Below are positions 17,901-26,183 of a stretch of 64,000 nt of DNA, one piece after another. The notes below the pieces were generated by a model. The model saw only the letters and a program-made list of their open reading frames with translations, searched no databases and was not told the origin of the DNA. This stretch comes from Enterobacteriaceae bacterium 4M9 (GTDB taxonomy: Bacteria > Pseudomonadota > Gammaproteobacteria > Enterobacterales > Enterobacteriaceae), in contig JAADJJ010000001.1 of assembly GCA_010092695.1 (NCBI GenBank), positions 4,278,001 to 4,342,000 on the forward strand, given 5' to 3'. The position numbers were made by a program, and so were the translations under genes. The stretch's first letter is position 1. Each line of letters starts with the position of its first letter.

Positions 17901-18128
17901 AGGCTTTACTCCCTGAAAAAAAGTTAGCGCTATTGTGCCACAACGCCCTGCGGTAATAGCGGCCCAAATCAACAATTACCTGCCTTGCTGGATGGGTTGC
18001 CCCTTTTGATCAATACGCGATTAGCTGCCTTAAATCAAAAAGTGTCGTGGAAGGGTTAACTAAAATCACGCTTCTTTAACATTTTCGCCGCGTTGCGCCT
18101 GCGTAACGTCACAGATTCAGGATCCCCT

Positions 18129-19124
18129 ATGGAATTGCTTTGCCCCGCAGGCAACTTGCCAGCACTGAAGGCAGCCATCGAAAACGGTGCGGATGCGGTC
18201 TATATCGGCCTTAAGGACGATACCAACGCCCGCCACTTTGCTGGCCTCAATTTCAACGAGAAACGCCTGCTGGAAGCGGCGAATTTCGTTCATCAGCGCG
18301 GTCGTAAACTGCATATTGCGATTAATACCTTCACCCATCCTGATGGCTACGCACGCTGGCAGCGCGCTGTGGATATGGCCGCCCAGCTTGGGGCAGACGC
18401 GCTGATTCTGGCGGATCTCGCCATGCTGGAATATGCCGCCGAGCGCTATCCACACGTTGAACGCCACGTATCCGTGCAGGCTTCTGCTACCAACGAAGAA
18501 GCGGTTCGTTTCTACAAAAACCACTTCGACGTGGCGCGCGTGGTGCTGCCTCGCGTGCTGTCTATCCACCAGGTCAAGCAGCTGGCGCGCGTTACGCCGG
18601 TGCCGCTGGAAGTCTTCGCCTTCGGCAGCCTGTGCATTATGGCTGAAGGACGCTGCTACCTGTCGTCTTACCTGACCGGCGAGTCGCCCAATACCGTGGG
18701 GGCGTGTTCACCGGCGCGTTTCGTGCGCTGGCAGCAAACGCCGCAGGGGCTGGAGTCACGCCTTAACGACGTGCTGATTGACCGCTATCAGGACGGCGAA
18801 AACGCGGGTTACCCCACGTTGTGTAAAGGCCGCTACCTGGTTGACGGACAGCGCTATCACGCCCTTGAAGAACCAACCAGCCTCAATACGCTTGAGCTAT
18901 TGCCGGAGTTGCTGGGCGCGGGCATTGCCTCGGTCAAAATTGAAGGCCGCCAGCGCAGCCCGGCTTACGTAAGCCAGGTGGCGAAAGTATGGCGCCAGGC
19001 CATAGACTGCTGTATGGCTGACCCGCAGCACTACGCCCCGCAGGCGGCGTGGATGGAGGCTCTCGGCGCAATAGCGGAAGGCACCCAGACCACCCTCGGC
19101 GCCTATCACCGCAAATGGCAGTAG
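18129..19124 (+). CDS. ubiU: UbiU, O2-independent hydroxylase subunit (4Fe-4S)
   Basis: 331 residues, U32 peptidase family. With UbiV it hydroxylates the ubiquinone ring without O2, prephenate being the reported oxygen donor. All four iron-sulphur cysteines of the E. coli protein are present at the same numbers: Cys169, Cys176, Cys193 and Cys232. The start is ATG at 18129 (MELLCPAG). ubiV follows after 8 bases. Confidence 0.95.
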   Translation: MELLCPAGNLPALKAAIENGADAVYIGLKDDTNARHFAGLNFNEKRLLEAANFVHQRGRKLHIAINTFTHPDGYARWQRAVDMAAQLGADALILADLAMLEYAAERYPHVERHVSVQASATNEEAVRFYKNHFDVARVVLPRVLSIHQVKQLARVTPVPLEVFAFGSLCIMAEGRCYLSSYLTGESPNTVGACSPARFVRWQQTPQGLESRLNDVLIDRYQDGENAGYPTLCKGRYLVDGQRYHALEEPTSLNTLELLPELLGAGIASVKIEGRQRSPAYVSQVAKVWRQAIDCCMADPQHYAPQAAWMEALGAIAEGTQTTLGAYHRKWQ

Positions 19125-19132
19125 GAGACACA

Positions 19133-20014
19133 ATGAAATATTCCCTCGGGCCAGTGCTGTGGTACTGGCCAAAAGAGACGCTGATGGATTTTTACCAGGC
19201 CGCCGCCACAAGCAGCGCAGACATTATTTATCTTGGCGAGGCGGTGTGCAGCAAACGGCGTGCGACCAAAGTGGGCGACTGGCTGGAGATGGCGCGCTCA
19301 CTGGTCGCGGGGGGCAAACAGGTGGTGCTCTCCACCCTGGCGCTGGTGCAGGCACCCTCGGAGCTTAACGAGCTTAAGCGCTACGTGGAAAACGGCGATT
19401 TCATTATTGAAGCCAACGATCTTGGCGCGGTGAATATGGCCGCCGAGCGCCGCCTGCCGTTTGTTGCGGGCCACGCACTGAACTGCTACAACGCCGTCAC
19501 GCTGCGTCTGCTGCTCAAACAAGGCATGACGCGCTGGTGTATGCCGGTGGAGCTGTCACGCGACTGGCTGGTGAATCTGCTGGTGCAGTGCGACGAGCTG
19601 GGGATCCGCGATAAGTTTGAGGTAGAAGTGCTGAGTTACGGCCATCTGCCGCTGGCCTATTCCGCGCGCTGCTTTACGGCGCGTTCTGAGGACCGCCCCA
19701 AAGACGAATGTGAAACCTGCTGCATCAACTACCCGAACGGACGGCAAATGCTGTCTCAGGAGCAGCAGCAGGTCTTTACGTTAAACGGCATCCAGACCAT
19801 GAGCGGATATGTCTACAACCTTGGTAACGAACTCACGGCGATGCAAGGCCTGGTGGACATTGTGCGTCTGTCGCCGGAAGGCGAGGACACGTTAGCACAA
19901 CTGGAAGCGTTTCGCGCCAACGAAAACGGGGCTGCGCCACTGCCGCTCACGGCCAATTCTGAATGTAACGGCTACTGGCGACGTGTGGCTGGACTGGAGC
20001 TGGTGCAAAGTTAA
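19133..20014 (+). CDS. ubiV: UbiV, O2-independent hydroxylase subunit (4Fe-4S)
   Basis: 293 residues, U32 family, partner of UbiU. The cluster ligands known from E. coli are kept: Cys39, Cys180, Cys193 and Cys197. The start is ATG at 19133 behind an AGGAGA box, 8 bases after the ubiU stop, so the pair is translated from one message. The ubiT/ubiUV split allows anaerobic induction of both units, but no convincing FNR box was found by eye in 17901-18128. Confidence 0.95.
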   Translation: MKYSLGPVLWYWPKETLMDFYQAAATSSADIIYLGEAVCSKRRATKVGDWLEMARSLVAGGKQVVLSTLALVQAPSELNELKRYVENGDFIIEANDLGAVNMAAERRLPFVAGHALNCYNAVTLRLLLKQGMTRWCMPVELSRDWLVNLLVQCDELGIRDKFEVEVLSYGHLPLAYSARCFTARSEDRPKDECETCCINYPNGRQMLSQEQQQVFTLNGIQTMSGYVYNLGNELTAMQGLVDIVRLSPEGEDTLAQLEAFRANENGAAPLPLTANSECNGYWRRVAGLELVQS

Positions 20015-20019
20015 TCTTT

Positions 20020-20065
20020 ATGGTGTTTTTCGCACCATTTTATACAGGCAGCCCTCCAGGGCTGC
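20020..20065 (+). terminator. ubiV terminator region, two hairpins
   Basis: ATGGTG/CACCAT followed by TTTTAT at 20020-20041, then GCAGCCCT/AGGGCTGC at 20048-20065. The first looks like the ubiUV terminator. The second may stop the opposing ccdAB transcript. Confidence 0.65.
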
Positions 20066-20075
20066 TATGACCTGC

Positions 20076-20399
20076 TTACATATTCAAAAAAATCGCATCC
20101 AGCGCTGCGACAATTTTACTTCGGGCATCGCTGACATTACAGACAAAATCTGTGCGCTGTAATTTGCGTACATCCAGGTAGGTCATGTTTGGCATGAACA
20201 GGTAGCATTCGAGATCTTCAATGTGGACAAGTGGCGCTATACGAGAATCGCCTAGCGGCATATCCTTACGTCTGGCCAACGGTACTATCAACCGGGTAAC
20301 CAATTCATCATAAAAGTCATTTTGTAAAATCAGATAATATGGCCAGAGCTGCCGACTCTTTGCTGACGTATTGCGGTAAACATCAAACTGTCTAACCAT
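20076..20399 (-). CDS. ccdB: CcdB-family gyrase-poison toxin
   Basis: 107 residues with the CcdB pattern: FDVYRNTS near the N-terminus, LVTRLIVPLARR, then PLVHIEDLECYLFMPNM. It ends AALDAIFLNM, where F-plasmid CcdB ends in Trp-Gly-Ile. The F toxin traps DNA gyrase through this C-terminal tail. The differing tail leaves open whether this copy still poisons GyrA. It lies downstream of ccdA with a 28-base gap; toxin last is normal for this family. It stands as a chromosomal module between ubiV and yhbW. Confidence 0.88.
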   Translation of the reverse strand: MVRQFDVYRNTSAKSRQLWPYYLILQNDFYDELVTRLIVPLARRKDMPLGDSRIAPLVHIEDLECYLFMPNMTYLDVRKLQRTDFVCNVSDARSKIVAALDAIFLNM

Positions 20400-20427
20400 C
20401 GTAAGCTTCCTGCTGTAATTTTATTCG

Positions 20428-20676
20428 CTAAAGACTGCCAAAAAAATCGTCATCAGCAACCGTACCCGCTTTGTCCATAAAGGCATTCATAGTCTGCATA
20501 TCGGCCTTTTCTTGCTGCTGCTGCCGTTGTTTCTCTTCTATCGCCTGGGCCAAAAGCGCGTCAAGCGTAGCAGAAAGATTCATATTCAGACTACGAGCTT
20601 TCTCGACAAGCGATGTGCTGAGATACACGTTTGTACTTTTTTTCTGGCCGTGGCGCGGGGCGGTTATTGTACTCAT
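20428..20676 (-). CDS. ccdA: CcdA-family antitoxin
   Basis: 82 residues. An N-terminal ribbon-helix-helix-like segment (STNVYLSTSLVEKARSLNMNLS) would bind the operator. A Gln/Glu-rich helix (EEKQRQQQQEKADMQ) leads into the toxin-binding tail (NAFMDKAGTVADDDFFGSL), where F CcdA has a comparable FADENRDW-type end. It probably represses its own promoter with CcdB. A strong AGGAGAGG ribosome-binding site precedes the ATG. Confidence 0.88.
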   Translation of the reverse strand: MSTITAPRHGQKKSTNVYLSTSLVEKARSLNMNLSATLDALLAQAIEEKQRQQQQEKADMQTMNAFMDKAGTVADDDFFGSL

Positions 20677-20688
20677 GGTCCTCTCCTT

Positions 20689-20706
20689 TGCGCATAGGTA
20701 TGCGCA
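20689..20706 (-). promoter_or_regulatory. palindromic operator candidate for ccdAB
   Basis: Perfect palindrome TGCGCATA-GG-TATGCGCA between the ccdA ribosome-binding site and an upstream minus-strand promoter-like sequence (TTGATT, then TAATAA after about 15 bases). Its position suits autorepression by CcdA/CcdB. Confidence 0.6.
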
Positions 20707-20891
20707 TAATTATTATCATTCCTGAACAAAAATCAATCACCACATCACGAGCAGGCGTCCAGAAATACAAGGCAAATCATGCAATGGCTCACTTTGCTAA
20801 CCTTTCAGTATGGGTTTTATGCACTATGTAAGGTCCAGTGCAGAGTTCCCTGCACGGCGACTTTATGACGCTAAAAACAAAGTGAGTCACT

Positions 20892-21905
20892 ATGTCTGAT
20901 AAAACCGTCATCCCATTTTCCGTACTTGACCTGGCACCGATTCCTGAAGGTTCCAGCGCGCCGGAGTCGTTCCGGCGCTCGCTGGAGCTGGCACAGCTTG
21001 CCGAAAAACGCGGCTATCACCGCTACTGGCTGGCAGAGCACCACAACATGGCGGGCATCGCCAGCGCCGCCACCTCGGTACTGATTGGCTATCTGGCCGC
21101 CAACACCACCACGCTGCACCTCGGCTCCGGCGGGGTGATGCTGCCTAACCACGCACCACTGGTCATTGCCGAGCAGTTCGGCACGCTGGCGTCGCTGTAT
21201 CCTGGGCGTATTGATCTGGGGCTGGGCCGTGCACCGGGCAGCGACCAACGCACGATGATGGCGCTGCGCCGTCACATGAGCCACCAGGATATCGACAACT
21301 TCCCGCGCGATGTGGCAGAACTGGTGGACTGGTTTGACGCACGCGATCCGGCTACGCCGGTGCGTCCGGTGCCCGGCTTTGGCACAAAAATTCCGGTATG
21401 GCTGCTGGGGTCAAGCCTCTACAGCGCCCAGCTGGCCGCACAGATGGGGCTGCCGTTTGCATTTGCCTCACACTTCGCGCCGGACATGCTGCTCCAGGCG
21501 CTGCACCTCTATCGCACCCATTTCCAGCCCTCAGAACGCCTTGAGAAGCCGTATGCGATGGTGTGCATCAACATCACCGCAGCCGACAGCAACCGTGAGG
21601 CTGAATTCCTGTTCACCTCCATGCAGCAGGCGTTTGTGAAGTTGCGTCGCGGCGAGAGCAGCCAGCTGCCAGCGCCGATTGAGGACATCAACAGTTTCTG
21701 GAGCCCGTCGGAACAATTCGGCGTGCAGCAGGCGCTGAGCATGTCACTGGTGGGGGATAAAGCGAAGGTGCGCCACGGACTCCAGTCTATTCTGCACGAG
21801 ACGCAGGCAGACGAGATTATGGTTAACGGCCAGATTTTCGATCATGCCGCCCGTCTGCATTCGTTTGAACTGGCGATGCAGGTGTGTGAGGAATTGCAGG
21901 GCTGA
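20892..21905 (+). CDS. yhbW: YhbW, luciferase-like flavin monooxygenase
   Basis: 337 residues, bacterial-luciferase superfamily (F420/FMN-dependent TIM barrel). It starts PFSVLDLAPIPEGSS and carries RYWLAEHHNMAGIASAATSV, the family signature. The substrate is unknown. It is the last gene of the conserved yhbPQSTUVW run; in E. coli mtr and deaD follow. Here it converges with the next gene with only 4 bases between stop codons and no visible terminator, marking the start of the accessory block. Confidence 0.93.
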   Translation: MSDKTVIPFSVLDLAPIPEGSSAPESFRRSLELAQLAEKRGYHRYWLAEHHNMAGIASAATSVLIGYLAANTTTLHLGSGGVMLPNHAPLVIAEQFGTLASLYPGRIDLGLGRAPGSDQRTMMALRRHMSHQDIDNFPRDVAELVDWFDARDPATPVRPVPGFGTKIPVWLLGSSLYSAQLAAQMGLPFAFASHFAPDMLLQALHLYRTHFQPSERLEKPYAMVCINITAADSNREAEFLFTSMQQAFVKLRRGESSQLPAPIEDINSFWSPSEQFGVQQALSMSLVGDKAKVRHGLQSILHETQADEIMVNGQIFDHAARLHSFELAMQVCEELQG

Positions 21906-21909
21906 GGCG

Positions 21910-23820
21910 TCAGAAGCGGCTCAGAGAAGCAATAGCGACCGATTTGAATTCCGCAAAATCCCGGCTGTCACGCAGCCGGGCCATCGCCCGCTCACGCAGA
22001 AAGGTGACGAATACGTCGTAAATCGCCATTGCCTCTTCGTACTCCCGCTTGCTGATAGCCAGCAGAAAGATAACGTAGGCGGTTTCATCGCCCCATTGAA
22101 TGCCCTGCGGTGCCAGCACGGTATACACCACGGTGCGCTTTGCCAGTAGCCCCAGCGAGTGCGGTAGCGCAATGCCCTCACCGAGCATGGTGCTCACTAT
22201 CGCTTCACGCTCAATAACCGACGGCAGAAAGTCGTGGTCAACATAGCCTTCGGCTTCAAGCTGCGTACACAGTTCGCTAAATAACATCTGCTGGGTCATG
22301 GGCTGGTCAATAATACGAAAATGTTCGGCATCGAAATATTTTTCCAGCATCCACGGGCGCGTGCGGTCCACCAGCACCAGTTTGCCAATCTGGTCCAGTT
22401 GGTAATCGGTCGGAAACGGCGACATCACCACCACCGGCTTGTCTTTTTCGCTGACGCGAGCGGTGGAAATCACAAAGTCTTCTTCAATGCCCTCAAGCTG
22501 CTCATATTCACGCAGCGAGATAATGCGAGTGACTTCAAGCTGCGGATATTTACGCAGCAGCATGGCCTGAATCATACGCACAGTGGAGTTGCCGGTGTCG
22601 CACACCAACAGCACGTGCGGCTCACGCCGGTAGCCAATGTTGTAATGCCGCTCAAGCCCTACGCCAATGTGCAGCACCAGAAACCCGACTTCATTTTCGC
22701 TGATGATGTAGGGCGTGTATTTGCCCCAGCTTGACACGGCGGCAAGCGTCATATCCCAGGCAAGCGGATAGTGCTGTTTGATGTTGTCCAGCAGCGGATT
22801 AGGCAGGTTTATCTGGTAGCGCACCCTGGTTATCATGGTTTTGATGTGGGTGAGCAAGTCGGCGTGCAACTGCTCGTCGGTGAGCAAGTTGTAATTAAAG
22901 TGGGTGTTGATGTAGCTCAGGATGTAATTGACCAGCGCTTCGTCATCGTCGGCGCTGATAGCACTCGGTGCCACCTCCTGAATCTGGCGTGCGGCAATGT
23001 GCACACACAGCCAGTTTTCCTCCGAAGCAGAAAGCGGCTTACCGGCCAGGCTTTGCAAGGCATGCGCGATGTCACGTGCAGCAAAGCGCACATTCTCGTC
23101 CACATCGTCGGCCGTAAAACCCGAGAGCGGATAGCCTTCGCTAATGCGGCGCACCGCTACCGCGCAGTACAGGCAAATAAACTGCTCGCCTTCGTCGGTC
23201 ATACGGATTCGGTAGCGGCTAAAGCTGTCGTGAATAGTTGCGGCCATCTGCTGCGGCGCGCCAGCGTTCAGCGCCTCCTCCGTCAGGAGCGGGTTTTCAC
23301 TGTCTTCGAGCCAAATTTGCCACAGCAAATCAGTGAGGCTGGCACGGACTGACATCTCGCTGCCAAACAGCTTCATACCGTGACGCGGGCGGGTTTCAAT
23401 CGTCAGGTTGTAGCGGTTAAACCACTCACGCACTTCGGCCATATCATTTTGCAAGGTCGCGCGGCTGACAAACCACTCTTCAGCGAGATCCTCAAGCTTA
23501 AGCGAGAACGCAGAGGTGAGAAAACGCACCAGAAGATACTGCACGCGATCCGGCCCGGTGCGGGGAATACGCAGTTGGCGCTGCGGCATTTCACACAGCG
23601 CCGCATAGCGGTTGGCATCATTAATTTTAAGTTGATAGCCCGCGCCGCGGTTAAGGATGAACTGCGCCCCATGTTGCAGCAACAGAGCATTAAGCGCGGT
23701 GATATCGGCGCGGACGGTACGAGTGGAAACAGAAAGCCTGCGCGCCAGTTCATCCTGCGGCAGCGTTTCATTTTGCAGAAGCTCAAACAGTTGAGCCAGG
23801 CGTTGGTTAGGGAATCGCAA
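21910..23820 (-). CDS. PRD/PTS-domain transcriptional regulator (MtlR/BglG type)
   Basis: 636 residues. Order of parts: N-terminal winged helix (LPQDELARRLSVSTRTVRAD), two PRD domains (about 85-390), an EIIB-like domain with HVLLVCDTGNST (Cys near 407), and an EIIA-like domain with GEGIALPHS (His near 554). It is a DNA-binding activator whose activity would be set by PTS phosphorylation. The start is TTG at 23820 with an AGAGGA box. It lies 24 bases after the lactonase gene on the same strand and probably controls it and/or the operon at 25-31 kb. Confidence 0.88.
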   Translation of the reverse strand: MRFPNQRLAQLFELLQNETLPQDELARRLSVSTRTVRADITALNALLLQHGAQFILNRGAGYQLKINDANRYAALCEMPQRQLRIPRTGPDRVQYLLVRFLTSAFSLKLEDLAEEWFVSRATLQNDMAEVREWFNRYNLTIETRPRHGMKLFGSEMSVRASLTDLLWQIWLEDSENPLLTEEALNAGAPQQMAATIHDSFSRYRIRMTDEGEQFICLYCAVAVRRISEGYPLSGFTADDVDENVRFAARDIAHALQSLAGKPLSASEENWLCVHIAARQIQEVAPSAISADDDEALVNYILSYINTHFNYNLLTDEQLHADLLTHIKTMITRVRYQINLPNPLLDNIKQHYPLAWDMTLAAVSSWGKYTPYIISENEVGFLVLHIGVGLERHYNIGYRREPHVLLVCDTGNSTVRMIQAMLLRKYPQLEVTRIISLREYEQLEGIEEDFVISTARVSEKDKPVVVMSPFPTDYQLDQIGKLVLVDRTRPWMLEKYFDAEHFRIIDQPMTQQMLFSELCTQLEAEGYVDHDFLPSVIEREAIVSTMLGEGIALPHSLGLLAKRTVVYTVLAPQGIQWGDETAYVIFLLAISKREYEEAMAIYDVFVTFLRERAMARLRDSRDFAEFKSVAIASLSRF

Positions 23821-23844
23821 CTCTGTTTCCTCTCGTTTAACCCT

Positions 23845-24999
23845 TTATTTCAGCGGTGTAATGACCATCTGAGAAGGGCTGCCCACTGGCGTATAATCGT
23901 CAGCAGGCGTTAGTTTTCCGCCATCCGTTGCAACACGAAACCGGGTGATATTGTCGCTACGCTGATTCATTGCATAAAGCCAGCGCCCGTCAGGGCTGAG
24001 CGTTAGCGTGCGCGGATAGTCGCCCCCGGTCCAGACCTCATCCTTAAGCGTTAATTCGCCATCACCACTCAGAGTAAAGTGCGAAATGCTGTTTCGCAAT
24101 CTATTAGCGACATAAAGGTTTGTCCCATCGGCATTTAAGACCAGTCCAGCGGCAAAGCTTGTGCCCTTATAACCTTCAGGTAACGAGGAGATCGTTTTAC
24201 CTTCCGTCAGCGTACCTTTCTGCACATCTACGGTGTAGCCAGTCAGCGTTGAGGCTTCCTCGTTAATCAACCAGAGTGCGTCGCCTTTCGGCGTGAACAC
24301 AAAATGGCGCGGACCGGCGCCAGCGGACGAGGCTGAAATCCAGGGCGGCGAGTTGGGCGTAAGCTTACCGCTGGTCTCATCAAACCGGTACTGATAAATC
24401 CTATCCAGCCCGAGATCGGTCGCAAAAACAAACTTACCCTGCGGATCGGCAGCAATCATGTGCGCGTGCGGCCCGTTGTGATCGCTGATGGCAAAGCTGC
24501 CTTCAACGGCTGCAGCGGGTCGTGCTGCCCCCGGCGGGCCTTCGTGCTGCTGTACGTCGCTGGCCTCACTCAGGCTACCGTCGGCGTTGACCGGCAACAC
24601 AGCCACAGAACCGCTCACGTAGTTTGCAACCAGCAGATGTTTACCGTTTGGCGTGAGTGACAGATACACCGGGCCATCACCGCCGGAGGCCACCTGATTA
24701 AGCGCCTCCAGCTCACCGTTTTCTTTCACGCGCAGCGCCTGCACCACGCCCTTTTCCACTTCGCTGGCAAGATACAGCGTTTTGCCATCAGCGGAGGTTG
24801 TAAGCTGTGCCGCGTTGGCAAGTTGGCTGACCAACGTTTTGCCGGTAAGCGCGCCGGTTTGCGCGTTCAGCACAAAGCGGTACAGCCCTTCGCCGTTAGG
24901 ATTATAAGTGCCAACCCAGGCATAATGCGGTTGTGCCGCTAACGCTGAGCTTGCGCAGGCTGCCAGCGCAAGCGCCAGCAAAGAGTGTTTCAGTGCCAT
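23845..24999 (-). CDS. exported lactonase-family beta-propeller protein
   Basis: 384 residues, 6-phosphogluconolactonase-like seven-bladed propeller family (PF10282). Unlike cytosolic E. coli Pgl it has a clear Sec signal (MALKHSLLALALAACASSALA), so it acts in the periplasm and probably on a non-phosphorylated sugar lactone. Repeated blades such as DGKTLYLASE, NGKHLLVANY and DGTNLYVANR are visible. The start has a GGAGGA box. It is followed after 24 bases by the PRD regulator. A role in opening an aldonolactone for the adjacent operon is inference. Confidence 0.85.
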   Translation of the reverse strand: MALKHSLLALALAACASSALAAQPHYAWVGTYNPNGEGLYRFVLNAQTGALTGKTLVSQLANAAQLTTSADGKTLYLASEVEKGVVQALRVKENGELEALNQVASGGDGPVYLSLTPNGKHLLVANYVSGSVAVLPVNADGSLSEASDVQQHEGPPGAARPAAAVEGSFAISDHNGPHAHMIAADPQGKFVFATDLGLDRIYQYRFDETSGKLTPNSPPWISASSAGAGPRHFVFTPKGDALWLINEEASTLTGYTVDVQKGTLTEGKTISSLPEGYKGTSFAAGLVLNADGTNLYVANRLRNSISHFTLSGDGELTLKDEVWTGGDYPRTLTLSPDGRWLYAMNQRSDNITRFRVATDGGKLTPADDYTPVGSPSQMVITPLK

Positions 25000-25107
25000 G
25001 TGTATCCTCCGTTTTGCGCGCCTGGCGCAAAAGTATGTCGAAGCGATAGCGTGTCTGACAGCAAACGGTCACGCCGGTAATGAATGATACGGGTGTGTTG
25101 ATATCCC

Positions 25108-25149
25108 GGTTAGGGTGAGCAGGCAACGAGTGACCTGCTCACCCTAACC
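25108..25149. repeat. perfect 16-bp inverted repeat, 10-base loop
   Basis: GGTTAGGGTGAGCAGG (25108-25123) and CCTGCTCACCCTAACC (25134-25149). It lies in the 443-base gap between the dgaF-like gene and the lactonase gene, 109 bases before the lactonase start. There is no T-run. It could be a transcription stop or mRNA end of the operon, a regulator target, or a dispersed repeat. The rest of 25000-25442 shows no gene. Confidence 0.7.
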
Positions 25150-25442
25150 CTCTGCACTTAAGCAAAGAGCAGGGGTACACAATCCCGGTTGTTGCGCAGA
25201 GAGCGTTGATAACGACATGCACCGAACAGTCCTGTTCGCTCTCTCAGAATGCCGAATCGCCATCCCATTACTGGCGCTTCGTCTCCGTTCTTATTGCATA
25301 CTTCAGAAAAGAGAAAGCACTGCTGTGCCTTTTGCGGGATTGTACACGTTTGTGGCCTGGCCCGGATTGCTCACCTTCACCGTTGCAAACCGGGCCAGAG
25401 GCACCTTTATTGCCGCCGCAGCAAACCTGGCGGCAGGAGAAA

Positions 25443-26183
25443 TTACCCGACCAGCTTTTTCGTCATAGCAAGCAGCGTGCGCACGTCTTCCGGGCGCGTA
25501 TCACCGCTGGCTTTGTCGATAATGGAACTGTAGATATGCGGAATGATTTTGCTCACGCCTGCGTCGAGTGCAATCTTGAGGATCTCTTCGTAGTTATCAA
25601 GATCGATACCGCCCGTCGGCTCCAGCCAGAAATCGTGCTGTGCACAGGCTTTTGCGACCGCTTCAAACTCGTCGCGGTGCTTCAGGCCACCCATCGGGAA
25701 GTACTTCACGGAGCTGCCGCCCATGTCTTTGAGCAGCGCAATAGCGGTTTCAACCGGCACAATCGCATCCGGCTGACCAGAGCTCAGCGGGCCGGTGGAG
25801 ATTTTTACCATACCGACGGTGCCGGTCGGTGATATCAGGCCGTTAACAACAGAGTCATTCTGACCCAACAGCGCACGGCTTGGGCCAACACCAGTGAAGA
25901 CCTGGTTTACGTGCTGCGGTTGTACCTGGCGTGAAATTTCGCTCACCATCGCAGACTGGTTCGGGTCACCTGCACCCAGGCCCACGGACAGTGCATTATC
26001 AATCAGCTTTGCGTATTCGCGCATGTCGGCAACTGCACTGGCAACATCAGGATAATCTTTGGACAAAACGCCCACCAGCACGTGGCCTTCCGCAGCCTCA
26101 TAAATAGCCTTTGCGTTCTCTTTGGAGCCTGCCAGCACGTTGAGGCATACGCGGTCACGGTAAAAATTGGGGGTCAGTTTCAT
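25443..26183 (-). CDS. dgaF: KDGP aldolase (DgaF-like)
   Basis: 246 residues, PF07071 family. The Salmonella member DgaF splits 2-keto-3-deoxygluconate 6-phosphate into pyruvate and glyceraldehyde 3-phosphate. Visible conserved blocks are VGVLSKDYPDV, VGLGAGDPNQSAMVSEI, GSSVKYFPMGGLKHR and WLEPTGGIDLDNY; the lysine in SVKYFPMGG is the likely Schiff-base residue. It is the last gene of the eight-gene operon, overlapping the previous stop by 4 bases (ATGA). The symbol is by family; the true substrate here may differ. Confidence 0.85.
   Translation of the reverse strand: MKLTPNFYRDRVCLNVLAGSKENAKAIYEAAEGHVLVGVLSKDYPDVASAVADMREYAKLIDNALSVGLGAGDPNQSAMVSEISRQVQPQHVNQVFTGVGPSRALLGQNDSVVNGLISPTGTVGMVKISTGPLSSGQPDAIVPVETAIALLKDMGGSSVKYFPMGGLKHRDEFEAVAKACAQHDFWLEPTGGIDLDNYEEILKIALDAGVSKIIPHIYSSIIDKASGDTRPEDVRTLLAMTKKLVG

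Noticed and set aside
17901..18128. FNR site in the ubiT/ubiUV divergent region
   Set aside because: TTGAT and ATCAA half-sites occur, but not at the four-base spacing of an FNR box, so no site is claimed.
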